Positions 7,178-16,190 of a DNA stretch of 34,273 nucleotides are shown piece by piece. Below the pieces are notes generated by a model that ran no database searches, was not told where the DNA came from, and saw only the letters and a list, made by a program, of their open reading frames with translations. Source of the stretch: an uncultured bacterium (GTDB lineage: Bacteria; Cyanobacteriota; Vampirovibrionia; Gastranaerophilales; Gastranaerophilaceae); the NCBI GenBank assembly GCA_902796825.1, contig CADBQQ010000024.1, positions 1-34,273 on the forward strand, read 5' to 3'. Every line of letters begins with the position of its first letter. The first letter of the stretch is position 1. Position numbers and translations under genes: made by a program.

Positions 7178-7936
7178 ATGCCGCACTTTTTTATAAATTC
7201 AAATCAAATAGAAAAAGACACAGTAAGAATATTCGACAAAGAGAATTATCAGCATATAGCGCGCTCGCTTCGCTCGCGCGCCGGTGAAAAACTTCTTTTG
7301 ATAGATGAAAACAGAATTCAATATGAAACGACTATTTCTGAAATCACATCAACAGAAATTATTTCGACGATCGATAAATGTTATAAATCCAAAAGATTTT
7401 TAGATTTTGATTTATATTTGGCGCAGAGTCCTCTGAGGAGTGATGCTCAAAATATTTTGGTTGAAAAGGCAACGGAATTAGGGGTTAATGGAGTATATAC
7501 TGTAAAAACCGATAATTGTGCGTTAAATTCAGATATGATTGATAAAAAAATCCCGAAGTGGCAGAAGATTATGTATGAAGCTTCCAAACAATGCGAACGG
7601 GCTTATGTGCCGGAATTCTATGAAAGGACTACGTTAGAAAACCTGTTATCTGATAGCGGGTTTGATAAAATATACGTATTTTGCGAAAGAATTGCAAATA
7701 AAACTATAAGAGACTCTTTTAATTCTAATCCGATTAGAAAAGGTGAAAAAGTTCTGGTTGTAATCGGTCCTGAGGGTGGATTTTCTCAAAAAGAGTTTGA
7801 TTATTTTCAAAATTCGAAAAATGGTATTATTGAAATGCTTACTCTCGGGGATTTGATATTAAAGGCAGAAACCGCCGTGACAGTTGCTTTGGGGAATGTG
7901 ATTTATGAATACGCAAATTTTGAAAGAAATAATTAA
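7178..7936 (+). CDS. rsmE: 16S rRNA m3U1498 methyltransferase RsmE
   Basis: A 252-residue SPOUT methyltransferase that N3-methylates U1498 in helix 44 of 16S rRNA using S-adenosylmethionine. It has the N-terminal PUA-like domain (residues ~1-70) and the trefoil-knot SAM site: VEKATELGV at 95-103, GPEGGFSQKEFDYF from 197, and LGDLILKAETAVTVALG from 223. The last motif usually reads LGxRILRxETA, so the first Arg is Leu-like here. ATG 7178 has AAAGGG at 7165-7170. The gene overlaps the start of cca by 32 bases, which implies translational coupling. Codons 28-35 carry an unusual GC-rich micro-repeat. Confidence 0.95.
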   Translation: MPHFFINSNQIEKDTVRIFDKENYQHIARSLRSRAGEKLLLIDENRIQYETTISEITSTEIISTIDKCYKSKRFLDFDLYLAQSPLRSDAQNILVEKATELGVNGVYTVKTDNCALNSDMIDKKIPKWQKIMYEASKQCERAYVPEFYERTTLENLLSDSGFDKIYVFCERIANKTIRDSFNSNPIRKGEKVLVVIGPEGGFSQKEFDYFQNSKNGIIEMLTLGDLILKAETAVTVALGNVIYEYANFERNN

Positions 7937-9311
7937 AAAAGATTTTGTTTTAAATATTATTGCTCAACATTTTGACAATGAAATTTATCTTGTAGGTGGG
8001 GCTGTTCGTGATATTTTTATGGGAAAAGAAGAATTTCTTGATAGAGATTTAATCGTTACGGATGAAGATGCGAGAACATTTTCTTTAAAAGTTGCAGATG
8101 TTCTTGATGGTAAATTTATTCCGCTTGACGAAGAAAATAAAATTTATCGCATTGTGCTTAAAGATAAACAAAATTTTCTTGATATAACAAACCCTGTAGA
8201 AAATTCTTTGGAAAAAGATATTGCAAGACGCGATTTGAGGGTTAATTCAATTGCTGTTAATATTAAAAGCGGTGAAATATATGATCCTTTGAACGGGGTG
8301 AAAGATATTGAGAATAAAATTCTCAATGTGGTAAAAGAAGAAAATTTTACGGATGATCCTTTGAGACTTTTGCGTATTTTCAGATTTAATTCCGTTCTCG
8401 GGTTTGAAATTTCGCAAGAACTTCTTGATATTGCAAAAAAATACGCAAACCTTATTACAAAACCTGCAAAAGAAAGAATTGAGTATGAATTAATGAAGCT
8501 TTTTGGCGGGAAACAAGCTCACTTGGCATTATTAAAAATGGACGAGTGCGGAGTTCTTGAAAATATTTTTTCATTTGTAAAAGAATTGAAGCAGGTCCCT
8601 CCGAATGCTCATCATCATTTGGATTTGTTTCATCATTCTGTTGAAACCGTAAGGCAGATTGAACTTCAATATGAAAAAGCTGATAACAGAGTAAAACAGC
8701 ATTTGGACAAAATTGATTTTGGAGGTTTTTCTCGTCTTGCACATTTAAAACTTGCAGGCTTTATGCACGATATTGGGAAATTTTCCACTTGGACAATTGA
8801 AGAAGATACAAGGCGTCACAGATTTATTAAACATGATGATGCGGGGGCAAAAATGTGTCCTGAAATTCTTAAAAGGCTTTCATTTTCAAATAAGCAAATT
8901 GACTATATAAAATTTATTATAAAAAATCACATGTACGCTTCAATGGTAATGAGTGAACCTGATGTCAGTGAAAAAGCCATGATGCGCTATATTAGAAAAA
9001 CGGAAGATAATGCTGTTGATGTAATTATAATAGGAAAGGCAGACAGGTTATCCGCTTTAGGTCCTGAAATTACGGAAAAGATGGTTAATGACAATTTGAA
9101 TAATCTTGATAAGCTTTTATGTTTTTATTTGCAAAAGCAAGAAGAAATAAAACCGCTTCCAAAATTGTTAAATGGTAATGATGTTATGAAAATTCTTGAA
9201 ATTAAACCATCTCCACGATTAGGAGAAATTTTGGACTCTTTATATGAAGCTCAAATTTCAGGAGAGATAATAACAAAAGAAGATGCAATAAAATATATCA
9301 AAAATTTATAA
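7905..9311 (+). CDS. cca: tRNA nucleotidyltransferase (CCA-adding/poly(A) polymerase family) with HD domain
   Basis: A 468-residue class II nucleotidyltransferase. The head domain shows GGAVRD (31-36), the metal-binding D46-R-D48 (EFLDRDLIV), and the base-flipping region ARRDLRVNSIAVN (107-119). A neck and body follow, then an HD phosphohydrolase domain with HDIGK (288-292) and a C-terminal helical tail. The enzyme builds or repairs the 3' CCA of tRNAs; the HD part in E. coli Cca has phosphatase/phosphodiesterase activity. Both tRNA genes in this window already encode CCA, so a repair role is likely, and a poly(A) or A-adding role cannot be excluded from sequence alone. The start lies inside rsmE with only a weak GGGGA upstream, so it is probably read by coupled translation. 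Confidence 0.9.
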   Translation: MNTQILKEIIKKDFVLNIIAQHFDNEIYLVGGAVRDIFMGKEEFLDRDLIVTDEDARTFSLKVADVLDGKFIPLDEENKIYRIVLKDKQNFLDITNPVENSLEKDIARRDLRVNSIAVNIKSGEIYDPLNGVKDIENKILNVVKEENFTDDPLRLLRIFRFNSVLGFEISQELLDIAKKYANLITKPAKERIEYELMKLFGGKQAHLALLKMDECGVLENIFSFVKELKQVPPNAHHHLDLFHHSVETVRQIELQYEKADNRVKQHLDKIDFGGFSRLAHLKLAGFMHDIGKFSTWTIEEDTRRHRFIKHDDAGAKMCPEILKRLSFSNKQIDYIKFIIKNHMYASMVMSEPDVSEKAMMRYIRKTEDNAVDVIIIGKADRLSALGPEITEKMVNDNLNNLDKLLCFYLQKQEEIKPLPKLLNGNDVMKILEIKPSPRLGEILDSLYEAQISGEIITKEDAIKYIKNL

Positions 9312-9351
9312 TATTATGCTATTATATTGTTGGTTAAAGGAGTTTTAATAA

Positions 9352-12300
9352 ATGAAATTTAATATTAATATTTTGAAGAAAATCGGCATTACAGTTGCGG
9401 CTTTATGCTTGGGAATTTATCTTTTCTTCCTGCTTTTGCCTTTCATATTGACACCTGTTTTAAATTCTTATACAGATCAAATTTCAGATATCATAAAAGA
9501 CTCTACAGGGTATGAAGCCAAAATTGACGGTCTTGGAGTAAGCACTTCTTTTAAGTTTTCAGCAGGTATAAGTGCTAAAGAATTTGCTTTATATATTCCT
9601 AACGAAGAAAAACCTTTCCTTGATATTCAAGGTTTTAAATTGAGACTTTCTGTTTTGCCGATTTTGAAGCGTAAGATTAGATTTCAGGATGCAATTGCGC
9701 AGTCATTGAATGTTTCGTTAAAAGTTAAAGACGGCGGGGCATTTACTATTTTTGATTTTTTGAAAGAAAGCCAAAAGAAAGAGGGCGAAACTCCTGAAAA
9801 TATTTCATTACCTTTAGGCTTTGAATTGTCAAATACTTTGCCTGATGTAAAAATCAATGATTACAGATTTGAATTTATAGATGAAGTAACATCTAAATCA
9901 TATTTTGTTGAGGGGGAAGAACTTCATATCACGGATTTTGTTTTAGACCGGCATGTAAAAGTATCAACACGGGGCAAAGTAGTTTTTGATAATTCACTTA
10001 TTTCTAATTATGATATAAAAATTTATAATAAAATAATGCCCGATATAAAACTTCATGAGCTAGTATTTCCTGAAAAAACAGCTCAGGAAAATAATCAAAC
10101 AGATACGGCACAATCTTATGATTTGCCGTTTAATATTATTGATATCTTTAAATCTGTAAATAATCATAAATTACATGCAGATATTTTGATGGATGTAAAA
10201 ACTTCAGGAACATTTGAAGAACCTCATCAGCGCGGACATTTTAGAGTAGAAGGCTTAAGTGTAGCAGTAAACGGTAAATCGCTTCCTGAAAGCTATGCAG
10301 ATTTAAGGTTTAAAGGGACTAAAACTGACGTTGACTCTATATTTTTCACATCAAATGATGAAAAAGAAAAAACTCAAATTATCGGTACAATTCGTTCAGG
10401 AAAGAAACCAACAGTTGATTTAACATTACGTTCTAACGCCAAGATTAATAATATTATTAGGCTTGCTGACAGTATTGCGCAATCTTTTGGTGTAAATGAT
10501 TTGAAAACAATTTCTGCAACAGGTAGTATTGATGCAGATTTTAATATAAATTCCGACTTAAAAAAAGTTTTATCTAACGGTTATTTGAAAATAAATCCCT
10601 CAAGTATAAAATACGGACTGTATAACATTTCTGTTGATAATATTACGGCAGATGTTAATCTTGATAATAATAATATCAATATAAATAAATCAGGGTTTTC
10701 AATATTGGGGCATCCGCTAAAATTGTCGGGTTCGGTAAAATCAGATACTCAAACAGATTTAAAATTAACCGCAGACAATCTGGATTTGACTTCACTTCTT
10801 ACTTCAATCGGGCAAAGCTCCATTTTAAACGGATATAAAAATAAAGTGGGAACACTATCACTAATTGTTCTTATAAAAGGTAAATTAAATAAATTGGATT
10901 TAAATATTACCGCAAATGGTGGACTTAGTACCGGTTGGATTATGAGTTTTTTACCGTCAGATGTTCGCTCAATGTTTCCTTACACCGGTTCTTTGCCTTT
11001 TAAAGCAAATATTACGGGAGATTTGAAAACTCAAAATATTGTATTTGATATGAATGCAAATTCTTCAAATTATATAAAATTTGCAGATATTGACCTGCTG
11101 AGAGGTAAGACAACTCAAATACATTCTGATATGAAATATTCGGGAGATATTCTAAGCTTTTCTAATTCTTCGGTAAAAGCAGGCGGGAAACAGGTTGCAA
11201 CTTTAAGCGGAGATATATACAAATTAACTTCAAACCCAAAATTAAATTTAAATATAAATGTTCCTGATAAAGTCTCATTTCCTATATGGGGAATGGGGAT
11301 ATCTAATATTTCTGCATACGGAAATGCTTCTGTAACAGGCAATTTAGACAATCCTCATGTAAAAGGAATTGTAAATATTCCTGATATTTCTATAAAAGAT
11401 ATGGATTTTGCACTGACAAATCTTATCGCAAATTTAAACGGAAATGTTTTATACGGTTCTGCAACTGCTGATAAATTTAAGTTTGGCGGGATTGTAGGTA
11501 CAAAATTATCTTCTGATTTTTCTTTAAAAAATTACAGTGATTTTTATTTGAAAAATATTCAATCAGATGCTTTTTCTGGTAAAGTTAGCGGAGAATTATC
11601 TTATTCAATTCCAACGACTGCAATAAAGTTAAAACTTTCAGGCAAAGGATTGAATTCGACAGATGCGGTTTACGGTGCTGCGGGAATTAAAAATGCCTTA
11701 ACCGGCACAATGGGTTTTGATACCGATTTGACAATGCATGGTGTCACAGACAAAGAAATCATAAATTCAATGAAAGGTAATGTCAATTTCAATATAGATG
11801 ACGGTAGATTTATGAGTATAGGGCGTCTTGAAAATCTCGTTGCTGCCCAGAATGTACAATCTATATCTTTATTGAAATCAGCCATATCCGCATTGTCTAC
11901 ACTCGGAACAATTCAGGAAGCTGATAAATTTAAAAACATAAACGGTACAATGACTATGTCTAATGGAAGTGCAAATATCTCTAAAATCAATGTTACCGGA
12001 CCTTTAATGTCTTATTATGTAAAAGGAGCATATAATATCCTTCCGAATAGCGCAAATCTTGTGATATTAGGAAGATTAGACTCAAAAGTCGTTTCTGTTT
12101 TAGGGGTTTTGGGGCAATTGTCGGCAGATAAATTGCTTTCATATATCCCTAAGATTGGCGCTGCGACATCTCAAATTTTGCAAAAATTGACGGAAGATCC
12201 CGAAAACGAAAATACTTCATTAATTCCGTCTCTTTCAACAGGCAGTAAAACTTATAAAGATTTTAAAGTTATTTTTAACGGACCGGTTGAAAGTTCAAAA

Positions 12301-12639
12301 TCCGTAAGAAGTTTCAAGTGGCTGTCAAAGTGCGATACTTCTAAATTGGACATCAAACAGGATTTTAAAGACGCAAAAAATGCGGTTCAAACAAATATTA
12401 CCAATCAAATTAATGCAGAAAAAACAAAATTTGAAAATGTAAAAACGAATGTAAATAATATAATTGAGACTCAGAAAAAAGCTGTACAAGAACAAAAGCG
12501 TGAAATAGAACAGACCAAAACAGATATTCAAAATGTAAAAACAAACGCAGGGCAGGGTGCTGTAAATTTGGGTAAATTATTTTTAAACGCGGCGCAGAAT
12601 GCTAATAAGACCTACACAGCACCGGAAACTAAGGAGTAA
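9352..12639 (+). CDS. Large AsmA-like envelope protein 1
   Basis: A 1095-residue protein with an N-terminal membrane anchor (residues ~10-35, ITVAALCLGIYLFFLLLPF). It then has an AsmA-type start (TGYEAKIDGLGVS..., FLDIQGFKLRLSVLPIL), a very long beta-rich body, and an AsmA-like C-terminal region (MKGNVNFNIDDGRFMSIGRLENL, NGTMTMSNGSANISKINVTG, SFKWLSK). It ends in a charged coiled coil (~1010-1070). AsmA/TamB/YhdP-type proteins form periplasmic beta-grooves that move phospholipid between inner and outer membranes, so an envelope lipid-transport role is likely here. AAAGGAG at 9336-9342 supports ATG 9352. It is the last gene of the rqcH operon and a paralogue of the two proteins at 20870-27239, sharing N-terminal layout and the SFKWL motif. 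Confidence 0.85.
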   Translation: MKFNINILKKIGITVAALCLGIYLFFLLLPFILTPVLNSYTDQISDIIKDSTGYEAKIDGLGVSTSFKFSAGISAKEFALYIPNEEKPFLDIQGFKLRLSVLPILKRKIRFQDAIAQSLNVSLKVKDGGAFTIFDFLKESQKKEGETPENISLPLGFELSNTLPDVKINDYRFEFIDEVTSKSYFVEGEELHITDFVLDRHVKVSTRGKVVFDNSLISNYDIKIYNKIMPDIKLHELVFPEKTAQENNQTDTAQSYDLPFNIIDIFKSVNNHKLHADILMDVKTSGTFEEPHQRGHFRVEGLSVAVNGKSLPESYADLRFKGTKTDVDSIFFTSNDEKEKTQIIGTIRSGKKPTVDLTLRSNAKINNIIRLADSIAQSFGVNDLKTISATGSIDADFNINSDLKKVLSNGYLKINPSSIKYGLYNISVDNITADVNLDNNNININKSGFSILGHPLKLSGSVKSDTQTDLKLTADNLDLTSLLTSIGQSSILNGYKNKVGTLSLIVLIKGKLNKLDLNITANGGLSTGWIMSFLPSDVRSMFPYTGSLPFKANITGDLKTQNIVFDMNANSSNYIKFADIDLLRGKTTQIHSDMKYSGDILSFSNSSVKAGGKQVATLSGDIYKLTSNPKLNLNINVPDKVSFPIWGMGISNISAYGNASVTGNLDNPHVKGIVNIPDISIKDMDFALTNLIANLNGNVLYGSATADKFKFGGIVGTKLSSDFSLKNYSDFYLKNIQSDAFSGKVSGELSYSIPTTAIKLKLSGKGLNSTDAVYGAAGIKNALTGTMGFDTDLTMHGVTDKEIINSMKGNVNFNIDDGRFMSIGRLENLVAAQNVQSISLLKSAISALSTLGTIQEADKFKNINGTMTMSNGSANISKINVTGPLMSYYVKGAYNILPNSANLVILGRLDSKVVSVLGVLGQLSADKLLSYIPKIGAATSQILQKLTEDPENENTSLIPSLSTGSKTYKDFKVIFNGPVESSKSVRSFKWLSKCDTSKLDIKQDFKDAKNAVQTNITNQINAEKTKFENVKTNVNNIIETQKKAVQEQKREIEQTKTDIQNVKTNAGQGAVNLGKLFLNAAQNANKTYTAPETKE

Positions 12640-12649
12640 AGAAATATTT

Positions 12650-12864
12650 CGCTAAACAAAGAAAAAATATTTCTCAGCACGCTTTCGTTCGCTAATAAAT
12701 TGTAATGAGTTTGCTCAAGCTCGCAAACTCGCCTTATTGTCACCCTGAATTTATTTCAGGGTCTATTCGAGTAGGGCTCAGACAATGCTCGCTTTGCCAT
12801 TGCAAAGTCAAACATTTATTGCTCACTGTCGCTATTGCACGAAATACTTTTTCTTTGTTTAGCG
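12650..12864. mobile_element. 215-bp MITE-like element with 24-bp terminal inverted repeats
   Basis: The left end 12650-12673 (CGCTAAACAAAGAAAAA then ATATTTC) and the reverse complement of 12841-12864 agree at 23 of 24 positions. Inside are further hairpins: GAGTTTGC/GCAAACTC near 12707-12730, the 27-base dispersed repeat at 12738-12764, and CTTTGC/GCAAAG near 12791-12807. No protein-coding gene is evident, and I see no clear target-site duplication. It fills the space between the convergent AsmA1 and repeat-protein genes. It may be a non-autonomous mobile element or a long-range terminator structure. Confidence 0.6.
12738..12764 (+). repeat. Second copy of the 27-base dispersed repeat
   Basis: It begins TGTCACCCTGAATTT and ends CAGGGTCT, matching the arms at 5592-5618 and 5628-5654. 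The copy folds on itself through CCCTGAA/TTCAGGG with a 5-base loop. Confidence 0.8.
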
Positions 12865-12874
12865 GTTTTAATTT

Positions 12875-13837
12875 TTACAATATACAAGCAAGCACCATTA
12901 ATATTAACGTGCCGATTTGGAACGCAGTTGCCATATTTTGGCTAAAACGATTGCTATCATATCGTTTTGCAGATTTTTGCGCCGATAGAGCGCTTGAAAT
13001 TCTTGAGATACGTTCACTCTCGCTGTCAGACGGGAAACTTGTCCCGAAAACATTTGTTTCTATTCTTGTAAGACGTTCCGAAGTCGTATCGTTTTCAAAT
13101 TTTTGTTTGAATAATTTCTTTTCTATTGATGATAAGCTTAAATTCTTTGCTGGTCTATATGAATTGCTTGGCATATTTGAATAATAGCCGTTATCATCAT
13201 CGAAGCTGTCGTAAGACGGCACTTTTGAATGTGATTCATAATCATAAGGCGGTATTCCGTATTCATCAAGATGATAATTCTGCGCAAATCTGTCTATCGG
13301 GTCGTTATAAAACGAATTATCCTGCTGCATCAAACCGTTAAAACTTTGAGGTTTTAATTCAGCTTTAAGCCTGTCTACACGCGTTGATAAATCTTCTTTA
13401 TCGTAAGTTTTATTAAATGTCTTTTTTTCGAGGTTTGAAAGCCGAGTTTGTATGTTTTGACCTTTAAATTCTTTTTGAAAAACTTGCTTTTCCAGTTCAT
13501 TTATTACCGGATAATCCATAGAAGCAGCTTCTGCCGGCTCTTTTTCGTAAACAATTGAATCTTCTTCATCCCTAAATGTATCTTCTTTTGGTGCTATTTC
13601 TTGCCCCATCTGGTCAACGGATAAATCTTTCTTGAGTTTTGCAATACGTGTTTGAGTCTGTCCGGTGGATTTTTTGCCGTAAACTTGTTCTTCTATTCTA
13701 TTTAATCTGGAGTTGTCACTTTCATTGGTATATGTAAATCCGTATAAAGAATTTTCAATTTTATCAAGTGTCGGATTGACGGCAAAAGCACATTGGCAGC
13801 ATAATAATAGAGTAAATAGTACGGCAAATTTCTTCAT
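12875..13837 (-). CDS. Secreted/membrane-tethered protein with 21-residue repeats
   Basis: A 320-residue protein with a signal peptide (MKKFAVLFTLLLCCQCAFA, cleavage after A19) and a hydrophobic C-terminal end (~303-320, FQIGTLILMVLACIL) with no charged tail, which looks like a C-terminal anchor. Three blocks of ~50 residues (24-72, 112-161, 235-284) each hold two and a half copies of a 21-residue unit. The pattern is [LI]-x2-[LI]-E-x2-hydrophobic-[FY], then R-hydrophobic-x2-[LI] 16 residues after the Glu (E28/R44, E116/R132, E239/R255). A Tyr/Asp/Pro/Ser-rich linker separates blocks 2 and 3. Similar Leu-Glu-x-Val-Phe-Gly repeats occur, as I recall, in proteins of Cyanobacteria and their sister group. 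No function is known. AAGGAGA at 13851-13845 supports the start. Confidence 0.75.
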   Translation of the reverse strand: MKKFAVLFTLLLCCQCAFAVNPTLDKIENSLYGFTYTNESDNSRLNRIEEQVYGKKSTGQTQTRIAKLKKDLSVDQMGQEIAPKEDTFRDEEDSIVYEKEPAEAASMDYPVINELEKQVFQKEFKGQNIQTRLSNLEKKTFNKTYDKEDLSTRVDRLKAELKPQSFNGLMQQDNSFYNDPIDRFAQNYHLDEYGIPPYDYESHSKVPSYDSFDDDNGYYSNMPSNSYRPAKNLSLSSIEKKLFKQKFENDTTSERLTRIETNVFGTSFPSDSESERISRISSALSAQKSAKRYDSNRFSQNMATAFQIGTLILMVLACIL

Positions 13838-13914
13838 AATTTTATCTCCTTGCGAATTAAGATAAAATATTTTTAATCGGAATTTTATTCTATAAGCCGT
13901 GAATTTTTTATTTT

Positions 13915-13950
13915 ATTAAAAAAGTGCTTTTATCATAAGACAAAAGCACT
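13915..13950 (-). terminator. Terminator of the nifU-nifS transcript
   Basis: On the minus strand a 9-bp stem, AGTGCTTTT/AAAAGCACT (arms 13950-13942 and 13931-13923), is followed by a run of T's (13922-13917), 29 bases after the nifS stop. Confidence 0.85.
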
Positions 13951-13978
13951 GTGTTTTATTTAAAATTAACTGACAATT

Positions 13979-15190
13979 TTAATTCGCCTGACTCATTTTC
14001 ATTTCTTTTAAAGTTTTAAGTTCGTTTTGATATGGAGAAATTGATGTTATTTCATTAATAATTGACGGGAGTTTTTCAATTACATAATCAATTTCTTCTT
14101 CGGTTGTAAAACGGCTTAAACTCCAGCGTATACTTCCGTGAATTGATGTAAACGGAACATTCATTGCTCTTAATACGTGACTTGGTTCAAGTGAACCTGA
14201 TGTGCAGGCGGAGCCTGATGATGCGCAAATTCCAAGATCTGAAAGGTGAAGAAGAATTAATTCACCCTCGATGTATTCAAACCCAATATTAGTAGTATTT
14301 GGCACACGGTTAGCAAGCCCTGTATTAATTCTCGCGTTGTAGATATTTTGTAAAATTCCTCTTTCAAGTTTATCGCGTAAGCGCTTAACTTCCGTCATTT
14401 CATAATCAAGATTGTCGATTGCCAATTCTGCGGCTTTTCCTATCCCTGCAATATATGGAGTATTTTCTGTACCGGCACGTTTGCCGCGTTCTTGATGACC
14501 GCCGATAATAAGCGGAGTCATCATTGTCTTGGAATTTAGATACAAAGCTCCTATTCCTTTTGGTGCGTGGAATTTATGTCCTGAAATTCCTAGCATATCT
14601 ATTCCTGCTGATTGTACATCTATAGGAATTTTACCTGCAACTTGAACTGCATCAACAAAAAATTTGGTATCTTTGTTTTTTGATTTTATTATTTGAGAAA
14701 TTTCTTCAATCGGGTTTAGGACACCTGTTTCGTTGTTAGCCCACATTACAGAAACCAGTGCTGTGTTTTCGTTTATTGCGTGTTTTAATTCTTCGAGATT
14801 TAATTCGCCGTTAGAGTTTACGCCAATGTAGTCAACTTTGTAACCTTGTTTTTCAAGCATTTTATATACGTTTAGCACGCAAGGGTGTTCAATTTTTGTG
14901 GTTATTATGTGCTTTTTAGATTTGTCATAATTTAGAAATCCGCGGATTGCAGTATTTGCGCTTTCCGAACCGCAGGAAGTAAATATTATTTCTTTTTCGT
15001 CTGCTGCGTTTAGCAAATCTTTTATCTTTCCGCGTGCTTCTTTTATTGCCCGCGAAGATTTTCTGCTAAAATCATACATACTTGACGGATTTGCGTATTC
15101 TTCTTTTAAATAAGGAAGCATTTCTTCCAGAACTTTTTCGTCAACTTTTGTTGTCGCGTTGTTATCTAAATATATGATTTTATCTTCCAT
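13979..15190 (-). CDS. nifS: Cysteine desulfurase (NifS type)
   Basis: A 403-residue PLP-dependent class V aminotransferase-fold enzyme that removes sulfur from cysteine as a persulfide for Fe-S assembly. The PLP lysine is K206 (SGHKFHAPKG), the PLP-stacking His is in IEHPCV (H102), and the catalytic loop has C329 (SSGSACTSGSLEPSHVLRAM). The short C329 loop and the nifU partner place it in the group I IscS/NifS class. Its ATG lies one base after the nifU stop, with GAGGT just upstream, so the two are translationally coupled. No nitrogenase genes are present, so the pair probably serves general Fe-S cluster formation, as reported for other anaerobes with NIF-type systems. Confidence 0.95.
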   Translation of the reverse strand: MEDKIIYLDNNATTKVDEKVLEEMLPYLKEEYANPSSMYDFSRKSSRAIKEARGKIKDLLNAADEKEIIFTSCGSESANTAIRGFLNYDKSKKHIITTKIEHPCVLNVYKMLEKQGYKVDYIGVNSNGELNLEELKHAINENTALVSVMWANNETGVLNPIEEISQIIKSKNKDTKFFVDAVQVAGKIPIDVQSAGIDMLGISGHKFHAPKGIGALYLNSKTMMTPLIIGGHQERGKRAGTENTPYIAGIGKAAELAIDNLDYEMTEVKRLRDKLERGILQNIYNARINTGLANRVPNTTNIGFEYIEGELILLHLSDLGICASSGSACTSGSLEPSHVLRAMNVPFTSIHGSIRWSLSRFTTEEEIDYVIEKLPSIINEITSISPYQNELKTLKEMKMSQAN

Positions 15191-15191
15191 A

Positions 15192-16052
15192 TTAATTTAC
15201 CTCTACTACACTTATGTCATCTCCAAGTGCATTTTTCAGTGTTGTTTCTACGAATAATTTTAAGGTCATAGTAGAATTTTTGCATCCTGAACATTGACCG
15301 CGAAGTTTTACATAAACGGTTTTGTCTTTTATGTCTACAAGTTCGACATCTCCACCGTCTTTCATAAGTTCAGGCGAAATCTGTGTTTCAATTATATTAT
15401 TAACTTTCAAAATCCATTGTGTCGGAGTTAATTCTTTTTGTGTTTCTTGCGCAGAAGTTCCGTTGTAGTATTCATCAATTACTTTTTGAATATCTGCTTT
15501 GCATCTACCGCAAGCCCCTCCGGCTTTGGTGTAATTTGTCACTTCTTCAACGGTTTTGAGGTTATTTGTTTTTATTGCATCTATTATTGTTTTCTTTGTT
15601 ACTTGAAAGCATGTGCAAATAATTTTATTTTCTTCATTATTTGATGTGTTTTCTTCTTTTATTTCGTCTAAATCGACGTATCCTTCTGTTTTATAGTTTT
15701 TCAGCGCATCTTCTAATGCTTCGTATCCCATAACAGAACAGTGCATTTTTTCAGGAGGAAGTCCGCCGAGTTCGTCAGCGATGTCTTTATTAGTAATTTT
15801 ACGAACTTCATCAACGGTTTTGCCGATAATCATTTCGGTCAAAATACTTGAACTGGCAACAGCAGAACCGCAGCCGAACGTTTGGAATTTTGCATCTGTT
15901 ACGATATTATTTTCATCTATTTTTAAATATATTTTCAATTGGTCTCCACAGACTAAAGAACCGGCCGTACCAACAGCATCAGCATTTTCGATAGAACCGA
16001 CGTTGCGCGGGTGTCTGTAGTGATCCATAACTTTTTCGGTATATTCCCACAT
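15192..16052 (-). CDS. nifU: Fe-S cluster scaffold protein NifU (three-domain)
   Basis: A 286-residue full-length NifU. The IscU-like N-terminal scaffold (1-125) has ligands C35 (LVCGDQ), C61 (FGCGSA) and C105 (KMHCSV). The central BFD-like domain has C146, C148, C181 and C184 (CTCFQV, GACGRC), which hold a permanent [2Fe-2S] cluster. The C-terminal Nfu domain (~210-286) has the C254-x2-C257 pair (GQCSGCKNSTMTLK). It receives sulfur from NifS and passes clusters to apoproteins. GAAAGG upstream of ATG 16052 serves as ribosome-binding site. It leads the nifU-nifS operon and is divergent from a small XRE regulator 146 bases away. Confidence 0.95.
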   Translation of the reverse strand: MWEYTEKVMDHYRHPRNVGSIENADAVGTAGSLVCGDQLKIYLKIDENNIVTDAKFQTFGCGSAVASSSILTEMIIGKTVDEVRKITNKDIADELGGLPPEKMHCSVMGYEALEDALKNYKTEGYVDLDEIKEENTSNNEENKIICTCFQVTKKTIIDAIKTNNLKTVEEVTNYTKAGGACGRCKADIQKVIDEYYNGTSAQETQKELTPTQWILKVNNIIETQISPELMKDGGDVELVDIKDKTVYVKLRGQCSGCKNSTMTLKLFVETTLKNALGDDISVVEVN

Positions 16053-16160
16053 AAAAATTCCCTTTCTAAACTAATCCTTTGATTACATTATAACCTAAAA
16101 ATATTTTAGAAAGAGAAATTTAATTATTATTTAATTATTATTAATAAACAATATTATATG

Positions 16161-16190
16161 TTGTGATATTGATTTGTCAAATCATATAAA
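16161..16190 (+). promoter_or_regulatory. Promoter and putative operator of the XRE regulator
   Basis: TTGTGA (16161-16166), an 18-base spacer and TATAAA (16185-16190) lie eight bases before ATG 16199, with no Shine-Dalgarno sequence. The spacer carries a perfect inverted repeat, GATTTG-T-CAAATC (16171-16183), placed where a bound repressor would block RNA polymerase. Autoregulation by the encoded HTH protein is inferred. Confidence 0.5.

Noticed and set aside
12705-13184. 159-codon plus-strand frame running from the MITE-like element into the repeat-protein gene
   Set aside because: It is antisense to a convincing secreted-protein gene and has no ribosome-binding site or recognisable protein features.
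13979-16052. nifU-nifS as evidence of nitrogen fixation
   Set aside because: No nifHDK, nifB or other fixation genes are present; NIF-type pairs occur in non-fixing anaerobes for general Fe-S assembly.
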